Shown in pieces: positions 1 through 8,400 of a stretch of DNA of 27,987 nt (the first letter of the stretch is position 1; each line of letters starts with the position of its first letter). The notes beneath the pieces were generated by a model. It saw nothing but the letters and a program-made list of their open reading frames with translations, had not been told where the DNA came from and ran no database searches. Source of the stretch: Methylotenera_A sp031373695 (GTDB lineage: Bacteria; Pseudomonadota; Gammaproteobacteria; Burkholderiales; Methylophilaceae); contig JANMNC010000110.1 in the NCBI GenBank assembly GCA_031373695.1, forward strand, positions 1 through 27,987, given 5' to 3'. The translations under genes were made by a program, and so were the position numbers.

Positions 1-877
1 TATTATTCCAAGCATGCGTGGCGATTTAGTTAGCCGCCCAATTGGCGAAGTGCTAAACGAGGCTGAAAATTTGGTTAATGCAGGCGTTTCTGAGATTTTA
101 GTGATTTCGCAAGATACATCGGCTTATGGCGTAGATGTGAAATATCGCCCAGGTTTTTGGAACGGTCGCCCAGTTAAAACACGCATGACAGAGCTTTGCC
201 AAAGCCTCAGCGAGCTGGGCGTTTGGACGCGCTTACACTATGTTTACCCATATCCACATGTGGATGAAGTCATTCCTCTAATGGCAGATGGCTTGATTTT
301 GCCGTACTTGGATGTGCCATTTCAACATGCTAGCCCGCGAATCTTAAAAGCCATGAAACGCCCAGCCCATGCCGAAAATAATTTGGCGCGTATTAAGGCG
401 TGGCGCGAAATTTGCCCAGATATTACCGTGCGTAGTACGTTTATTGCAGGCTTTCCGGGCGAAACGGAAGATGATTTCAAAATGCTGCTCGACTTTTTAG
501 AAGAGGCGCAATTGGATAGGGTAGGTTGCTTTACCTACTCAGCAGTAGATGGCGCAAAAGCGAATGATTTGCCAGACCACGTACCACAGACGCTGAAAGA
601 AGAGCGCTTAAGCCGCTTTATGGAAGTGCAAGAGCGCATAAGCGCTGCAAAACTGCAGGCTAAAATTGGCACCATGCAAACTGTGTTAGTAGATGAAATT
701 GTGCGCGATACAGAAGGTAATTTTGAAGCCATTGGCCGCACCAAAGCAGACGCGCCAGAGATTGATGGCGTTGTATATATGGAAGATGCAGAAGGCTTAA
801 CGCCAGGTGATTTTGTGGAAGTGGAGATTTATAGTGCGGATGGGCATGATTTACGGGGTGGGCCACCTAGGGCTTAG
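1..877 (+). CDS. rimO: Ribosomal protein S12 methylthiotransferase RimO (5'-truncated)
   Basis: C-terminal part of RimO, the radical-SAM enzyme that adds a methylthio group to the conserved aspartate of ribosomal protein S12 in the cytoplasm. The reading frame is open from base 2, so the gene starts upstream of the window. The ATG at 14 is internal, corresponding to the IIPSMRGD segment that directly follows the CxxxCxxC iron-sulfur motif, which is cut off. About 291 residues remain of a family length near 440. Visible RimO signatures include SRPIGEV, QDTSAYGVDV, HYVYPYPHVD, QHASPRILK, MKRP, FPGETEDDF and DRVGCF. The last 65 or so residues (DAPEIDGVVY, then PGDFVEVEI) are the TRAM domain. The stop codon TAG (875-877) overlaps the stop codon of the convergent regulator gene, leaving no terminator between them. 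Identity is secure; only the N-terminus is missing. Confidence 0.96.
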   Translation, partial: IIPSMRGDLVSRPIGEVLNEAENLVNAGVSEILVISQDTSAYGVDVKYRPGFWNGRPVKTRMTELCQSLSELGVWTRLHYVYPYPHVDEVIPLMADGLILPYLDVPFQHASPRILKAMKRPAHAENNLARIKAWREICPDITVRSTFIAGFPGETEDDFKMLLDFLEEAQLDRVGCFTYSAVDGAKANDLPDHVPQTLKEERLSRFMEVQERISAAKLQAKIGTMQTVLVDEIVRDTEGNFEAIGRTKADAPEIDGVVYMEDAEGLTPGDFVEVEIYSADGHDLRGGPPRA

Positions 878-1278
878 GCCTTGTTTATCTCATCATAACT
901 TTTCTGTGCACTCAACACCTGTTCAATATTGACTTCAGACCAATTTTTAATCGCGTAAAGCATGTCTTTTAATGTGTGCCCAAGTGGGGTAAGGGCGTAT
1001 TCCACTTTTGGTGGCACGGTGGCGTGTACTTTTCTGCTGACTAAGCCATCACGTTCTAGCCCACGCAGTGTTTGCGTGAGCATTTTTTGTGAGATGCCGT
1101 CAATCTCGCGCTGCAAATGACTAAAACGCTTGGTACCGTCTTGCAGTAATATCACAACTAGCACCGTCCATTTGTCAGCTATTCTGTTTAACACCAAGCG
1201 CGTGGGGCATAGTGCGCTAAATGCACAGGCCTGCTTTATCTCTTGTTTGTCTAGCGGTAATTTTTCAATAGTATCCAT
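874..1278 (-). CDS. HxlR-family winged-helix transcriptional regulator
   Basis: 134-residue single-domain regulator of the HxlR (DUF24/PF01638) type. The DNA-binding winged helix spans about residues 24-115: CPTRLVLNRIADKWT at the start, then RFSHLQREIDGISQKMLTQTL as the recognition region, LERDGLVSR, and the VEYALTPLG wing. Two cysteines lie near the N-terminus, C18 and C24. C24 is in the CP dipeptide that is common in the family; in B. subtilis YodB and HypR, N-terminal cysteines sense quinones, diamide or disulfide stress. The gene is divergent from a flavodoxin-like gene, the usual arrangement for HxlR regulators that control a neighbouring oxidoreductase. A perfect 10-bp palindrome (1279-1288) abuts its start codon and covers the expected Shine-Dalgarno region, which suggests autorepression. 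Family assignment is firm; inducer and targets are inference. Confidence 0.9.
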   Translation of the reverse strand: MDTIEKLPLDKQEIKQACAFSALCPTRLVLNRIADKWTVLVVILLQDGTKRFSHLQREIDGISQKMLTQTLRGLERDGLVSRKVHATVPPKVEYALTPLGHTLKDMLYAIKNWSEVNIEQVLSAQKSYDEINKA

Positions 1279-1308
1279 TAGGTACCTATATAATATTTTA
1301 GTGCCTAC
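1279..1308. promoter_or_regulatory. Candidate HxlR operator in divergent promoter region
   Basis: TAGGTACCTA at 1279-1288 is a perfect palindrome. A related element, TAGTGCCTAC, lies at 1299-1308, so the two are 20 bases apart, about two helical turns. A TATAAT hexamer (1289-1294) sits between them. The pair occupies the gap between the HxlR regulator start (1278) and the flavodoxin-like gene (1370). HxlR dimers usually bind short inverted repeats beside their own gene, so this is the most likely operator. The link is inferred from position and symmetry only. Confidence 0.5.
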
Positions 1309-1369
1309 TTACTTTTGGTAACTGTAGCTGATAAGATGCGTTAAATCAATACTAAATAGGGGCTCAAAT

Positions 1370-1918
1370 ATGGCACAAGTTGTTGTTATTTATCACAGTG
1401 GTTATGGACACACTACTAAACAAGCGGAGGCAGTAGCCACAGGTTCGCAGGCAGATTTAATTGCGATAGATGCCAATGGCGATATTAGCGATGCAGATTG
1501 GGCGAAACTAGATGCGGCGAAAGCGATTATTTTTGGCTCGCCAACTTATATGGGTAATGCGAGTTGGCAATTTAAAAAATTTGCAGATACCAGTTCTAAA
1601 AGATGGTTTACACAAGAATGGAAAAACAAGATTTTTGCAGGCTTTACTAATTCTGCCAGCATGAATGGTGATAAGTTTGCCACTATACAATCATTTATCA
1701 CGCTGGCTATGCAGCATGGTGGCATTTGGGTGGGCACGGGCTTAATGCCTTCAAGCACTAAAGCGGCTACGCGTAGTGATATTAACTTTTTAGGTGGCTA
1801 CTCTGGCGCATTGATGGCAACGCCCAGTGATGCAGGTGTTGATGAAGTGGTGCAGAGTGATTTAGAAACCGCTAAGCTACTAGGTAAGCGTGTGGCGGAG
1901 TTTGCAGCTAAAACTTAA
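1370..1918 (+). CDS. Flavodoxin-family / NADPH-dependent FMN reductase-like protein (WrbA-like)
   Basis: 182-residue cytoplasmic flavodoxin-fold protein, probably FMN-dependent and reducing quinones or related electrophiles with NAD(P)H. The N-terminal beta strand and FMN phosphate loop are residues 4-20 (VVVIYHSGYGHTTKQAE). FGSPTYMGN at about 55-63 is the second flavin loop seen in WrbA-like proteins, followed by the FxDxxxxxW segment, and TNSASMNGDK lies in the third flavin-contact region. The C-terminal HGGIWVGTG and GGYSGALMATP also resemble WrbA and multimeric flavodoxins. It is close to the WrbA size (about 198 residues) but too divergent to assign that name. It is divergent from an HxlR regulator, which probably represses it. 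Its stop TAA (1916-1918) overlaps the stop codon of the convergent small gene. The fold is clear; the substrate is not known. Confidence 0.88.
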   Translation: MAQVVVIYHSGYGHTTKQAEAVATGSQADLIAIDANGDISDADWAKLDAAKAIIFGSPTYMGNASWQFKKFADTSSKRWFTQEWKNKIFAGFTNSASMNGDKFATIQSFITLAMQHGGIWVGTGLMPSSTKAATRSDINFLGGYSGALMATPSDAGVDEVVQSDLETAKLLGKRVAEFAAKT

Positions 1919-2259
1919 TGCGTAAACAAATCTGGTAAAACTGGTGCAGGCCGCTCACTATCGGCGCGGGCTTCTAAAAAATCAAACGTAAGTGGGCAGC
2001 GCGTTGGTTTTTTAGCAGCTTTGCGGCGTTTCGGCGTGGCCGCATCTAAATCAATATAGGGTGTTTGGCTGATGCGAATATAGCCTGAGCTTGCTAACTT
2101 TTGTGCTGTGGTTTCAAATAAGCTCAAAGGGTTATCAATATTTTGCAGTGTGATAATTTCATCAGAAATATTTTTAGCTTTGCTAACTTTAAGCACGTTG
2201 TACATTACCAATTTAGCGGCAGTTTGTTTGCCGTAAATCTCACCCATTTGTATCTGCAT
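1915..2259 (-). CDS. Hypothetical protein (114 residues)
   Basis: I do not recognise this protein. It has 114 residues with no signal peptide or membrane segment. The N-terminal 70 residues have mixed alpha/beta-like composition (KLVMYNVLKVSKAKNISDE, then SGYIRISQTPYIDLD). A strongly basic patch follows at about 77-88 (KRRKAAKKPTR), and the tail is acidic and proline-containing. The start could be the ATG at 2259 or the in-frame ATG four codons later; an AGG lies about 11 bases before the first. Its stop codon overlaps the stop of the convergent flavodoxin-like gene. Amino-acid composition is protein-like rather than shadow-like and no better frame exists opposite it, so it is probably real, though there is no family support from reading alone. 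Confidence 0.5.
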   Translation of the reverse strand: MQIQMGEIYGKQTAAKLVMYNVLKVSKAKNISDEIITLQNIDNPLSLFETTAQKLASSGYIRISQTPYIDLDAATPKRRKAAKKPTRCPLTFDFLEARADSERPAPVLPDLFTH

Positions 2260-2480
2260 TTTTAAGTTAACCTTGAATTAGTTAGCCATCAATTAAGCAT
2301 CGATTGATTCATGCGATTTTACTCACGCCGCTTTACCATGCAACCCTACAGCGCAATCGTGCCTAAGCGCCCAAGTGGGCTATAGAACATCTAATAAAAT
2401 CGATAGTACAATCAACTCAAAATAAAAGCAATTGACTGATTCGTCAGGCCTATTAACAGATCTAGCGATTTATAAATACG

Positions 2481-3284
2481 ATGATGCAAATGGGTATAAC
2501 GATGCAAAAAGCCTTTAAAAAAGATGGTTATGTTGTTATTAAAAACTTTTTCTCACCAGAAGAAATAGCCACGCTGGTTAAAGATATAAAAGAAGCCTCT
2601 GCCACAAAATCTGGCGATGATATTTTGGATAAAGGCAATTTAAAGTTTCATGCATTAATCATGCATCGCAGTGAAAAGTTACGCGCATTTATTTCGCAGC
2701 AAAAAATTATCAGTTTTTTAAAAGACTTTGCAGGACCAGATATCTGGGTAAGGTGGGATCAGGCTGTTGAGAAAAAACCAGGTGCTGGCACATTTGCTTG
2801 GCACCAAGATAATCAATACAGCGCATTAAAAGACCAGCATTTTCAGTTTTGGATATCACTAACAACAATGACGGCTGATAATGGCGGCTTGTGGGTGGTT
2901 CCTGGAAGCCACAAAGGCATGTTAAAGTTTGAAGCGGACGACAATCATGTTTCTTACAAAGGCGATGTCAGTAATGCCAAGTTTATTTCTGCTAAACCTG
3001 GCGATGTGGTGTTATTTTCATCTTATTTATTACATTCAACCACACCAAATATCACGCAAGATAGTCGCTGGGCCTATGTGATTGAATATATGCAAATGAG
3101 TAATATTGATCCATACATTGAGGCGCCGTATTTGGTTGTAGCCAAAAATGGGCAATCACATTTAGAGTATTTAGACCGTTTACCTAGTCAGGATTATTGG
3201 GTTAATCGTGTTAAATATTATAACTTTCAGCAAACTATTAAAACGACTTTATCCTATTTTAAAAATTCAATTAAAGTATATTAA
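2481..3284 (+). CDS. Phytanoyl-CoA dioxygenase (PhyH) family protein
   Basis: 267-residue non-heme Fe(II)/2-oxoglutarate-dependent oxygenase of the PhyH/EctD superfamily. The N-terminus (FKKDGYVVIKNFFSPEEI) is the typical PhyH opening. The metal triad appears as H108-x-D110 in WHQDNQ and a distal H185 in LLHSTTPN. R196 in DSRWAYV, 11 residues after the distal His, fits the 2-oxoglutarate carboxylate anchor. GGLWVVPGSHKG (about 135-146) and KPGDVVLF are also family hallmarks. Several in-frame ATGs cluster at the start (2481, 2484, 2490, 2502), none with a strong Shine-Dalgarno, so the N-terminus may be up to seven residues shorter. It stands alone between an unknown gene and the TetR gene, so context does not reveal a substrate. 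Family members hydroxylate many small molecules; none can be assigned here. Confidence 0.87.
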   Translation: MMQMGITMQKAFKKDGYVVIKNFFSPEEIATLVKDIKEASATKSGDDILDKGNLKFHALIMHRSEKLRAFISQQKIISFLKDFAGPDIWVRWDQAVEKKPGAGTFAWHQDNQYSALKDQHFQFWISLTTMTADNGGLWVVPGSHKGMLKFEADDNHVSYKGDVSNAKFISAKPGDVVLFSSYLLHSTTPNITQDSRWAYVIEYMQMSNIDPYIEAPYLVVAKNGQSHLEYLDRLPSQDYWVNRVKYYNFQQTIKTTLSYFKNSIKVY

Positions 3285-3315
3285 AAATATAGCTTCTTAA
3301 GCCGATGTAATTAGG

Positions 3316-3939
3316 CTAATTGGTTTTGCGACGCAAATTAATATGTGATTGAATCAGCTGTATGGCTTGAAAGCGAAATCGGGTGCCATCAGCATCTTTC
3401 ACCCACATATGTAGTAATCCGCTAAAAAACAAATGCGTGTCTAACGCTAATGCATGTGGCGAATGTGAGCCAACCAAAATATTTTGCGATTGAGCGCGCT
3501 CATAAGCAAGTTGAATTTTTTGGGTAATGCTAGAGCAGTTGCCAAGTATTTGCTGTAACACGGTTGCAAACTCATCTACATACTCACACTTAATCATCAT
3601 AATTTCATACGTTTGACGCATTTCAATGTTTTCATTAAGTTCTTGTACGGTATCGCACAGACTTTTTTCAATTTGGGTGAGAGCATCATCGCTACTTTCA
3701 ATGTTGAGCGTGTCATCCATGCGATCAATAAGTGGTAAGAAAACCTGATCGCGAATGGCGTGAAAAATATCGGTTTTATTTTTAAAATGCCAATACACAG
3801 CACCACGCGTAACCTCGGCTTGTGTAGCAATGTGCTCTAGAGTAGATTTACTAACGCCGCGCACTAAAAATACTTCGCGGGCGGCATTAATAATACGTTG
3901 CCGAGTTAGCTCTGCATCTTCTTTCGTTTTTCTTACCAT
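3316..3939 (-). CDS. TetR/AcrR-family transcriptional repressor of the adjacent RND pump
   Basis: 207-residue TetR-family regulator of the AcrR/TtgR/MtrR type. The DNA-binding helix-turn-helix covers about residues 11-57 (TRQRIINAAREVFLVRG, then TLEHIATQAEVTRGAVYWHFKNKTDIF), with the GAVYWHFKNK recognition helix characteristic of the AcrR branch. Residues 65-205 form the helical ligand-binding and dimerisation domain. The gene is divergent from the RND efflux operon, the classic layout for a local repressor released by the pump's substrates. A 43-bp double inverted repeat (4038-4080) between the two is the likely operator. The 3' end faces the dioxygenase gene with a 31-bp gap. The family is certain; the target is inferred from position and the operator. 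Confidence 0.93.
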   Translation of the reverse strand: MVRKTKEDAELTRQRIINAAREVFLVRGVSKSTLEHIATQAEVTRGAVYWHFKNKTDIFHAIRDQVFLPLIDRMDDTLNIESSDDALTQIEKSLCDTVQELNENIEMRQTYEIMMIKCEYVDEFATVLQQILGNCSSITQKIQLAYERAQSQNILVGSHSPHALALDTHLFFSGLLHMWVKDADGTRFRFQAIQLIQSHINLRRKTN

Positions 3940-4031
3940 TTCGTTGCAATTCTCATTTAACTTGGCTTCTCATTTATACGTACTACCTAAATATTTTATA
4001 TTTAATCGACAAATATTTTAACAGAAAGTTG

Positions 4032-4059
4032 TTTACATACATTCATGTTTGTATATAAT
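4032..4059 (+). promoter_or_regulatory. Candidate sigma-70 promoter of the RND operon
   Basis: TTTACA at 4032-4037 and a consensus TATAAT at 4054-4059 are separated by 16 bases, pointing towards the adaptor gene at 4173. The -10 hexamer lies at the centre of the 43-bp dyad, so a repressor bound there would block polymerase. The leader would be about 107 bases. Confidence 0.55.
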
Positions 4060-4080
4060 ATACATACAAGTTTGAATGTA
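4038..4080. promoter_or_regulatory. Candidate TetR-family operator (nested double dyad)
   Basis: Two pairs of perfect arms share one centre (4059). The outer pair is TACATTCA (4038-4045) and TGAATGTA (4073-4080). The inner pair is TTGTAT (4049-4054) and ATACAA (4064-4069). The outer arms contain the ACATTCA/TGAATGT elements that resemble the E. coli AcrR box. A dyad this long could hold two TetR dimers on opposite helix faces, as seen with QacR-like and TtgR-like repressors. Binding is inferred; the symmetry is seen directly. Confidence 0.65.
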
Positions 4081-4172
4081 AGCAAGCATTATTAAGTAAA
4101 AATAGTTTCAATCAATACAATAAAACCCAGCATAATTAGCTACATAGCACAATTTAAGACACGGAGTCGTCA

Positions 4173-5405
4173 ATGGTAATTAATACACTCAAGGCAGTTA
4201 GCGCAAGCTCAGAACAACAATCGCGCTATAAATTTACATCTTTTGCGCTCAGCAAAAAAATTCTAGCTGTTACATTAGTGACGAGTATTGCTTTAATTGG
4301 CTGTGGTAAAAAAGATGATGCGCAAGCACAGGCAGGTGCAGCTATGCCTGCAATGCCAGTCAGTGTGCTTGAGTTGCAAGCCACTAGCGTGCCAATTAGT
4401 GCTGAAGCCGTTGCACAGACTGAGGGTGCGAAAGAAGTTGAGATTCGTCCACGTGTTGGCGGTATTTTACTAAAAAAACTATTTGAAGAAGGTGAGCCAA
4501 TCAAAGCAGGGCAAGCCATGTTTTTAATTGATCCTGTACCGTTTCAAATTGCTCTCTCAAACGCTAAAGCACAATTAGAACAGCAAAAATCACGTGTTGA
4601 ACAAACGCAGCGTGAAGCACAACGTTTGCAAGGCTTGCTGGCGACTCAATCAATTAGCCAGCGCGAAGCCGATAATGCGGCATCTGATAACGCACTTGCG
4701 CGTGCAGGGCTAGCACAATATGAAGCTAGCCTGCGTGAAGCCCAGCTTAATTTATCTTACACAACGGTTACATCGCCACTTTCTGGCGTTGCAGGCCGCT
4801 TTGAGTTTTCTGAAGGGGCGCTGGTTAGTCCTAATACAAGTTTATTAACGACAGTAAGTCAAATATCCCCAATTTGGGTTCGCTTTAGTTTATCGGATAA
4901 CGAGTTTGCGCAATTGGGCGGTCGTTTAACTCAAGAAAACGTGAAAGCAGTAGCGCTAATATTACCTGATGGCCAAGAATATGTATCTAAAGGTAAATTG
5001 AATTTTGCTGCGAGCAGTATTGACCCGCAACTAGGTACGCAGCAATTACGCGCAACATTTGATAATGCAGATAAAACATTATTACCAGGTCAGTTTGTAC
5101 GTGTTCGCGTGACCACTGGCCAAAAAGATGGTGTGTTTGTTGTGCCACAAACATCTGTTTTAACTAATGACCAAGGTAAGTTTGTGTATGTTGCGAATGA
5201 TAAAAATGAAGCGACGGTTAAACCAATTGTGGTTGGTAATTGGGTAGGTAAAGACTGGGTTGTATTAAGTGGCCTTGATGTGGGCGAAAAAGTGATTGTT
5301 GATAATGTTATTAAATTACGTCCTGGGGCTGCGGTAGCGCCGCACCCAGTAGGTGAGGCGCCAGCAGCACAATCAAATAAGCCTGCAGAAGCGTCTACAA
5401 AATAA
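4173..5405 (+). CDS. RND efflux periplasmic adaptor subunit (AcrA/MexA type, lipoprotein)
   Basis: 410-residue membrane-fusion protein linking the inner-membrane pump to the outer-membrane channel. A lipobox LIGC places the lipidated cysteine at residue 44, unusually far in because a polar segment of about 28 residues precedes the hydrophobic core. GGAG at 4163-4166 fits the ATG at 4173, and no other plausible start lies before the lipobox. The lipoyl/barrel-sandwich region follows (VEIRPRVGGILLKKLFEEGEPIKAG at about 88-112, second half VTSPLSGVAGRFEFSEGALV). Between them is the alpha-helical hairpin with QLEQQKSRVEQTQREAQRLQ and SQREADNA. The beta-barrel and membrane-proximal domains make up the C-terminal half (DPQLGTQQLRATFDN, LLPGQFVRVRV, VPQTSVL). 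It is the first gene of a three-gene operon, 75 bp before the pump. Class assignment is secure; the substrate is not. Confidence 0.95.
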   Translation: MVINTLKAVSASSEQQSRYKFTSFALSKKILAVTLVTSIALIGCGKKDDAQAQAGAAMPAMPVSVLELQATSVPISAEAVAQTEGAKEVEIRPRVGGILLKKLFEEGEPIKAGQAMFLIDPVPFQIALSNAKAQLEQQKSRVEQTQREAQRLQGLLATQSISQREADNAASDNALARAGLAQYEASLREAQLNLSYTTVTSPLSGVAGRFEFSEGALVSPNTSLLTTVSQISPIWVRFSLSDNEFAQLGGRLTQENVKAVALILPDGQEYVSKGKLNFAASSIDPQLGTQQLRATFDNADKTLLPGQFVRVRVTTGQKDGVFVVPQTSVLTNDQGKFVYVANDKNEATVKPIVVGNWVGKDWVVLSGLDVGEKVIVDNVIKLRPGAAVAPHPVGEAPAAQSNKPAEASTK

Positions 5406-5480
5406 TTTTTAATGCTAATTTTAATCATCAATATTTACAGCTAAATATTAATATTAAACCAAGTTTAAACGAGAAATAAT

Positions 5481-8400
5481 ATGACCAAATTTTTTATCAC
5501 GCGGCCTATTTTTGCCAGCGTACTGTCTATCATCATTGTGTTGGCGGGTTTAGCAGCCGCGCTAAAATTGCCTATTGCGCAATATCCGCAAATTGCGCCG
5601 CCTACCGTGTTAATTACGGCTACTTACCCAGGTGCTAGTGCTGATACGCTTTCTAAAACAGTTGCAGCACCGATTGAAGAGCAGTTAAGTGGTGTTGAAG
5701 GCTTGCTGTACTTTAACTCTAGCGCCGACTCTAGCGGCACATTAACCATTACTGCAACTTTTGAAGTGGGCACGGATGTTAATCAGGCGACATTTAACGT
5801 GAGTAACCGCGTGAATATTGCCTTGCCGCGCTTACCAGATGAAGTGCGTCGTACTGGTTTAGTCGTACAAAAACGCTCTAATGACATTTTGTTAGTGGTG
5901 ATGTTGACCGATAAACAGAGGAAATATGACCCCTTATTTTTAAGTAATTACGCTACGCTAAACGTGCTAGATGAACTTAAACGCATTAAAGGCGTGGGCG
6001 ATGCGACTATTTTTGGTGCGCAAGATTACTCTATGCGTATTTGGTTAAAGCCAGATCGTATGGCACAGCTAGGCGTGACAACTACCGATATTGCCAGTGC
6101 TATTCAAGCACAAAATGCCCAATATGCAGCGGGTAAAATTGGCCAAGAGCCTTCACCATCCACTCAGCAATTGGTCTATACGGTAACTGCTAAAGGCCGT
6201 TTGATTGACCCTAGTGAATTTGGCAATATTATCATTCGTGCGAATGGGCCACGAGGCGTGCTTTATTTGAAAGACGTAGCACGTATTGAGTTAGGTTCAC
6301 AAACCTATAACGTACGCACTGCGCTAGACGGTTTGCCAGGTGTGGGTATTCCTATTTTCTTACAAACAGGTGCTAATGCGCTTGATACAGCCGAGGCCAT
6401 TAAAATAAAAATGGTTGAGCTTAAACAACGTTTTCCAGAAGGCGTTGATTGGGAAGTGCCATACGACACCAGTGATTTTGTTAAATCTTCAATTATTGAG
6501 GTCATTAAAACGCTGGCTGAGGCCATGGTACTGGTTGTGCTGGTGGTGTATATATTCTTACAAAGCTGGCGCGCTACTTTAATTCCACTTATCGCGGTGC
6601 CTATTTCACTCATTGGTACATTTGCAGGCTTGTGGATGTTTGGTTTCTCTATCAATACGCTCACGTTATTTGCGATGGTGCTATCCAACGGTATTGTGGT
6701 GGATGATGCGATTGTGGTGCTGGAAAACGTAGAGCGATTAATGAGTGAAGAAAAACTGTCGCCTATTAAAGCTGCAATTAAATCTATGGAGCAAGTATCT
6801 GGGGCCGTAATTGCGATTGTATTAGTGCTATGTGCGGTGTTTGTACCAGTGGCATTCTTAGGTGGTATCGCGGGCGAAATGTATCGACAATTTGCTGTTA
6901 CGGTAGCCGTTGCTGTCGTTATTTCAGGTATCGTAGCGCTAACATTAACGCCAGCGCTGTGCGCTATTTTGTTGAAATCGGTGCACGAAGAATCTGCGTT
7001 TTTCAAGCCGTTTAACCGTGGTTTTGAAAAGTTAACCAATTTTTATGCAAAAACAGTTGACTTGACGTTGCAGCACAAAATTATAGGTACCTTAGTATTT
7101 GGTGCCATTATTGCGGTGGTTGTCGTCTTACTTAGAACAGTGCCTGGTAGCTTTGTGCCAGCAGAAGATCAAGGCTATGTGATTTCGGCAATTATTATGC
7201 CTGACGGCGCTACACTGAGTAGAACCACTAAAACGACTCAAGCGGTACGTGAAGAAATTGCAAAAGACCCAGCAGTTGCGCACCAGTTTCAGGTTTTTGG
7301 ATTCGATTTAATTGGCGGTGGTAACAAGACCAGTGCGGCAACCATGTTTGTGCGGCTAAAGGATTGGTCAGAGCGAGAAACGACAGCAGAAGAAATTGTA
7401 GGTAAGCTATTTGGTATTGGTATGCAGCAGCCAGATGGCATGGCAATTGCATTTAATCCACCTGCTATTCGCGGCTTAGGTAGCTCAGGTGGTTTTGAAG
7501 TCTACGTGCAAAGTCGTAGTGATTCTAACCCCATGAACTTATCAACCGTGGTCAATAGTTTTATCGATGCGTTAAAAAAAGAGCAAAACTTAACTGGCAT
7601 CAACACATTTTTCCGCCCAACGGTACCGCAACTATTTGTTGAGGTTGATGAAGCAAAAGCGATTTCGCAAGGTGTGCCAGTTGCAGATATTTACGCTACA
7701 TTGCAAAGCACAATGGGTTCACTTTACGTGAATGACTTTAATAAATCTGGCCGTACTTATAGAGTGCAATTGCAAGCTGAAGCCGAATACCGTATGAAAG
7801 CCGAAGATTTGGGTAAAGTGTATGTACGCTCAAATGCTGGGCAAATGGTGCCGCTTTCAGCCTTAAGCAAAGTGAGTAATATTGTAGGTGCCGAGCAGCT
7901 TGAGCGTTACAACGGCTTGCTTTCTGCCAAAGTATTAGGCGGCGGCGCTGCAGGTGTTAGCTCAGGGGACGCGATTGAAACAGTAGAAAGAGTTGCTGCG
8001 GCAAACTTGCCCGATGGCTACCAAATCGCCTGGACTGGTCAAGCTTACCAAGAAAAACGCACGGGTTCAGCCGCCATTTTTGCTTTCGGTTTTGCCATCA
8101 TTATGGTGTTCTTGATTTTGGCCGCGCAGTTTGAAACATGGGCATTACCATTGGCTGTGATTATGGCGGTGCCATTTGCCTTGGCTGGTGCTTTGTTGGC
8201 GGTGTTATTGCGCGGCATGCCCAATGATATTTACTTTCAAATTGGTTTGATTACGCTGGTTGGGTTGGCGGCAAAAAATGCCATTCTAATCGTAGAGTTT
8301 GCGAGCCAAAAAATGGAGGAGGGTATGCCTGTAGCACAAGCCGCGCTTGAGGCCGCTAGAATGAGGTTCAGACCAATTGTCATGACATCAATGGCGTTTG

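Noticed and set aside
2365..2380. GCCCA/TGGGC palindrome in the gap before the PhyH gene, considered as terminator or operator
   Set aside because: The arms are only 5 bp with a 2-base centre and no T run; no regulator beside it. The 221-bp gap (2260-2480) otherwise shows no clear gene or promoter.
3285..3315. Possible hairpin between the convergent PhyH and TetR genes
   Set aside because: TTAAGCC and GGCTAA pair only with a bulge and give a weak stem; not distinguishable from chance in AT-rich DNA.
6305..7039. Long open frame (244 codons) on the minus strand inside the RND pump gene
   Set aside because: It lies antisense to conserved transmembrane coding sequence, has threonine/serine/isoleucine-rich low-complexity composition, and matches no family; it is a shadow of the codon bias of the pump gene.
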